Origin: Gracilariopsis chorda
Lineage: Eukaryota > Rhodophyta > Florideophyceae > Gracilariales > Gracilariaceae
Direction: 5' to 3'
Length of the DNA: 64,000 bases
Assembly: GCA_003194525.1 (NCBI GenBank)
Contig: NBIV01000034.1
Span: forward strand, 124,001-188,000
Part shown: positions 62,949 to 64,000 of the stretch, piece after piece
Numbering within the stretch: the stretch's first letter is position 1
How the letters are laid out: every line of letters starts with the position of its first letter
Position numbers and translations under genes: made by a program
Notes under the pieces: model-generated
What the model was told of the DNA's origin: nothing
What the model saw: only the letters and a program-made list of their open reading frames with translations
The model's database searches: none

Positions 62949-64000
62949 AACCGCTGACAGCACGATACTGTTCCAGTGCGAGCCTTCGCAGAAAGTGTGG
63001 TAAGGCCACGAACGCCTGCGCTTCGCTAACCTTGAGAGTGTCTGCCTCTATGACAAACCGACTCAAAAACTCAAAGGTAGTATGGGATCCGTCCCATCAA
63101 AGGTGAGTTCATCAAAACCAACTTTCAATCGGCGAATGTGATCCCTCACTTTTCCCGTCTCGCGGTCTGATCGCTTTGTTTTACGAACGAGTAATGGATA
63201 GTACCGATAATCGGTAATCTTCCGATAAAGCGGATTCGTACACGAAAGGAACTTCATTCCCCGGTGGGAAAGTCCCTTCTTGAGACACGAAACTGAGTTA
63301 CCACTCTTCCTCCTTCTCGTGCGGCGAGATTCTTCCTCGTCACTCAAGCTACTGTCGTCCTCTGACGAATCGTCCTCAGAACTCTCCGAAGAGGAGTCAT
63401 CATCATTGGAATACTCCGAATTCTCATCAGAATCATCAGGAATTGTGGACTTCCAGTTCTTAGACCGCTTTGAAGACTGCTTCTTCCGTTCTTTCCTTTT
63501 CGAAGGGGTTCGGTTGCACCGACCGCTTGCGCTTCGGAACGTTCTGCTTGGACAGGTGTGTTCACCATGTTCTCAAGTCGTTCCAGGCGAGAATTAACGC
63601 GTGAGAAGACCTCCTCAACAGTGACCGGTATTGCCGATGGGGTACCCAAAACGTTTCCTTGCATTTCCGTCAGGCGGTTGACGTCTTCTCGTACTGTCCA
63701 AACGACATCAGCCATCTGAGAATCATGTCTTCTGTCCTTCAGAGCAATCTGCTCTCGCTTCAACGTGTCCAATGACGATTCTAACAAGTTCACTTGACTT
63801 TGCATTTCCTCCAGACGGAACTTCTGCGACGCAGATTCCGCACGGAGCCGCTGTATTTCAGCACGTAGAACGTCCGTTGACGACGAGCCCTCACGGGCAG
63901 TGGGTTTTGGTACCTCGGAAGTTGTTCCAGCCCCTCCTGTCGACCTCGACTTCACTGCTTGCTGATATAATCGGTTGCCCGCCTCTGTAGACGTGGCTAA
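62949..64000 (-). pseudogene. gag N-terminal part of element 5, frame-shifted
   Basis: Starts near 63955 (SRSTGGAGTTSEVPKPTARE) with a long coiled coil (VLRAEIQRLRAESASQKFRL, LLESSLDTLKREQIALKDRR). A frameshift near 63512 leads to KRKERKKQSSKRSKNWKS, an acidic Ser/Asp/Glu run (SSESSEDDSSEDDSSLSDEE) and the capsid start KVGFDELTFDGTDPILPLSF. Stops at about 63063, 63048 and 62948 interrupt the capsid. The region beyond 63990 continues outside the window. Confidence 0.72.

Larger units (their letters stand above)
55635..64000 (-). mobile_element. Ty3/gypsy element 5 (chromovirus), minus strand, 5' end outside window
   Basis: Minus-strand order from 64000 downward: gag, protease, reverse transcriptase, RNase H, integrase, GPY/F-type module, long linker, chromodomain, then a plus-strand ORF and the 3' LTR. 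Same lineage as elements 1 and 4 but much better preserved: protease, RT and integrase core are long open frames with intact catalytic residues. Interruptions: stops in gag, a -1 shift at the protease/RT boundary, stops in RNase H and integrase, and two small frame changes. Confidence 0.88.

Overview
The window reads as nuclear DNA of a compact, intron-poor eukaryote. Four housekeeping genes are packed into the first 6.4 kb: ribosomal protein eL42, COP9 signalosome subunit 3, the ER translocon J-protein Sec63, and the casein kinase 2 regulatory subunit. The only introns recognised with confidence are two short ones (101 and 95 bp) in eL42. The remaining ~57 kb is almost entirely decayed transposable elements. 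A dense gene island next to a sea of LTR retrotransposons and TIR transposons fits a red macroalga such as a florideophyte best. That is an inference from architecture; the sequence itself does not prove a lineage.

Layout. 1-6.4 kb: eL42 (+), CSN3 (-), SEC63 (+), CK2-beta (+). 6.4-7.9 kb: no recognisable gene. 7.9-8.8 kb: Tc1-type (DD34E) transposase remnant. 9.64-16.2 kb: three pogo-like DNA transposons (A, B, C) in the same orientation, with 25-bp terminal inverted repeats and TA target duplications; A and B share a single TA. 16.3-17.9 kb: Tigger/CENP-B-like transposase remnant (-). 18.0-27.3 kb: Ty3/gypsy element 1 (+) with both LTRs, broken gag-pol, a chromodomain remnant and an antisense ORF. 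27.3-30.5 kb: unassigned. 30.5-36.3 kb: Ty3/gypsy element 2 (+) with a zinc-finger ORF before gag, a full integrase core and a chromodomain. 36.7-39.6 kb: 3'-truncated Ty1/copia element (-). 39.6-42.1 kb: unassigned, with some decayed minus-strand coding sequence. 42.1-54.2 kb: Ty1/copia element 3 (+), split near its 3' end by the nested LTR element 4 (48210-53807, coding on -) whose flanks carry the target duplication ATAC(C/T). 54.7-55.6 kb: hAT transposase remnant (-). 55.6-64.0 kb: Ty3/gypsy chromovirus element 5 (-), the best-preserved element, running off the right edge.

Elements 1, 4 and 5 are one Ty3/gypsy lineage (shared gag, protease and linker motifs). Element 2 is a different chromovirus. 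The two copia elements share a clade, judged by matching protease and pre-integrase motifs. No prokaryotic feature, CRISPR array, tRNA or rRNA was found.

The most interesting signals are: an antisense ORF in the same place (between chromodomain and 3' LTR) in elements 1 and 5, with a shared N-terminal motif and shared upstream sequence; a paired zinc-finger ORF between the 5' end and gag in both a gypsy and a copia element; a pogo-like transposase (B) with no indels but four stop codons, all explained by transitions; and the datable nest of element 4 inside element 3.
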